Source: Eublepharis macularius (lineage: Eukaryota > Chordata > Lepidosauria > Squamata > Eublepharidae). From it: DNA of 64,000 bases. The translations under genes and the position numbers were made by a program. Numbering within the stretch: the stretch's first letter is position 1; the number at the start of each line of letters is the position of its first letter. The stretch is taken from assembly GCF_028583425.1 (NCBI RefSeq), contig NC_072795.1:7525001-7589000 (forward strand), written 5' to 3'. The notes under the pieces were generated by a model, which made no database searches, was not told where the DNA came from, and saw only the letters and a program-made list of their open reading frames with translations. Below are positions 63,936-64,000 of the stretch, piece after piece.

Positions 63936-64000
63936 TAACCAATCACGATACCTGCAACTCTCCCAAAGCACATCGCTAGAGATGCTTTCGTTATCGAGCA

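Noticed and set aside
1..64000. CRISPR arrays, operons, riboswitches or phage
   Set aside because: The window is vertebrate nuclear DNA with spliced genes; the direct repeats are minisatellites without unique spacers.

Overview
The window is animal nuclear DNA: spliced genes, large introns and dense interspersed repeats. The repeat set points to a squamate reptile (lizard or gecko-like). It includes a Penelope-like element, CR1 and L2-like LINE tails, an L1 fragment, tRNA- and 5S-derived SINEs, several hAT-type MITE families and Helitron-like ends. No species is claimed.

Two genes can be read, both on the plus strand. (1) Bases 1-19387 hold the 3' part of the muscle nicotinic acetylcholine receptor gamma subunit gene, CHRNG. 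Seven exons are present (1040-1137, 8041-8244, 10199-10313, 13443-13557, 15757-15964, 17311-17444, 19217-19387), probably exons 6-12. They encode the end of the ligand-binding domain, M1-M3, the cytoplasmic loop, M4 and the stop. All junctions are GT-AG with matching phase; earlier exons lie before the window. (2) Bases 28095-42863 hold an intact-looking seven-exon gene of the phospholipid scramblase (PLSCR) family: 342 codons plus stop if the first ATG is right. It keeps the family layout, including the cysteine-rich patch and the hydrophobic C-terminus, but the Ca2+-binding loop is altered. It is the most interesting gene here, because the human CHRNG neighbourhood has no scramblase as far as I recall. 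The two genes have no evident functional link.

Layout: 1-19.4 kb, CHRNG exons in repeat-filled introns. 19.4-27.9 kb, intergenic, with a 950-bp fold-back element, a hAT MITE, LINE tails, simple repeats including a 25-copy GTGGC array, and a degraded retroelement reading frame. 28-42.9 kb, the scramblase gene, with most introns packed with MITEs and SINEs. 42.9-64 kb, no recognisable protein gene: a 47-bp and a 55-bp minisatellite, 5S-derived SINEs, LINE tails, and a repeat-poor stretch (about 52.5-56.7 kb) with nearby single-copy AT-rich blocks that could be regulatory.

The repeats hold the strongest unexplained structure: (a) a fold-back family with a hammerhead-ribozyme-like core, direct flanking repeats and, in one copy, three tandem 41-bp core units; (b) SINEs inserted three times at the same internal point of one MITE family; (c) two Helitron-like ends attached to GC-rich minisatellites; (d) hAT elements with exact 8-bp target duplications. 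All calls are from reading the sequence; no database search was run.
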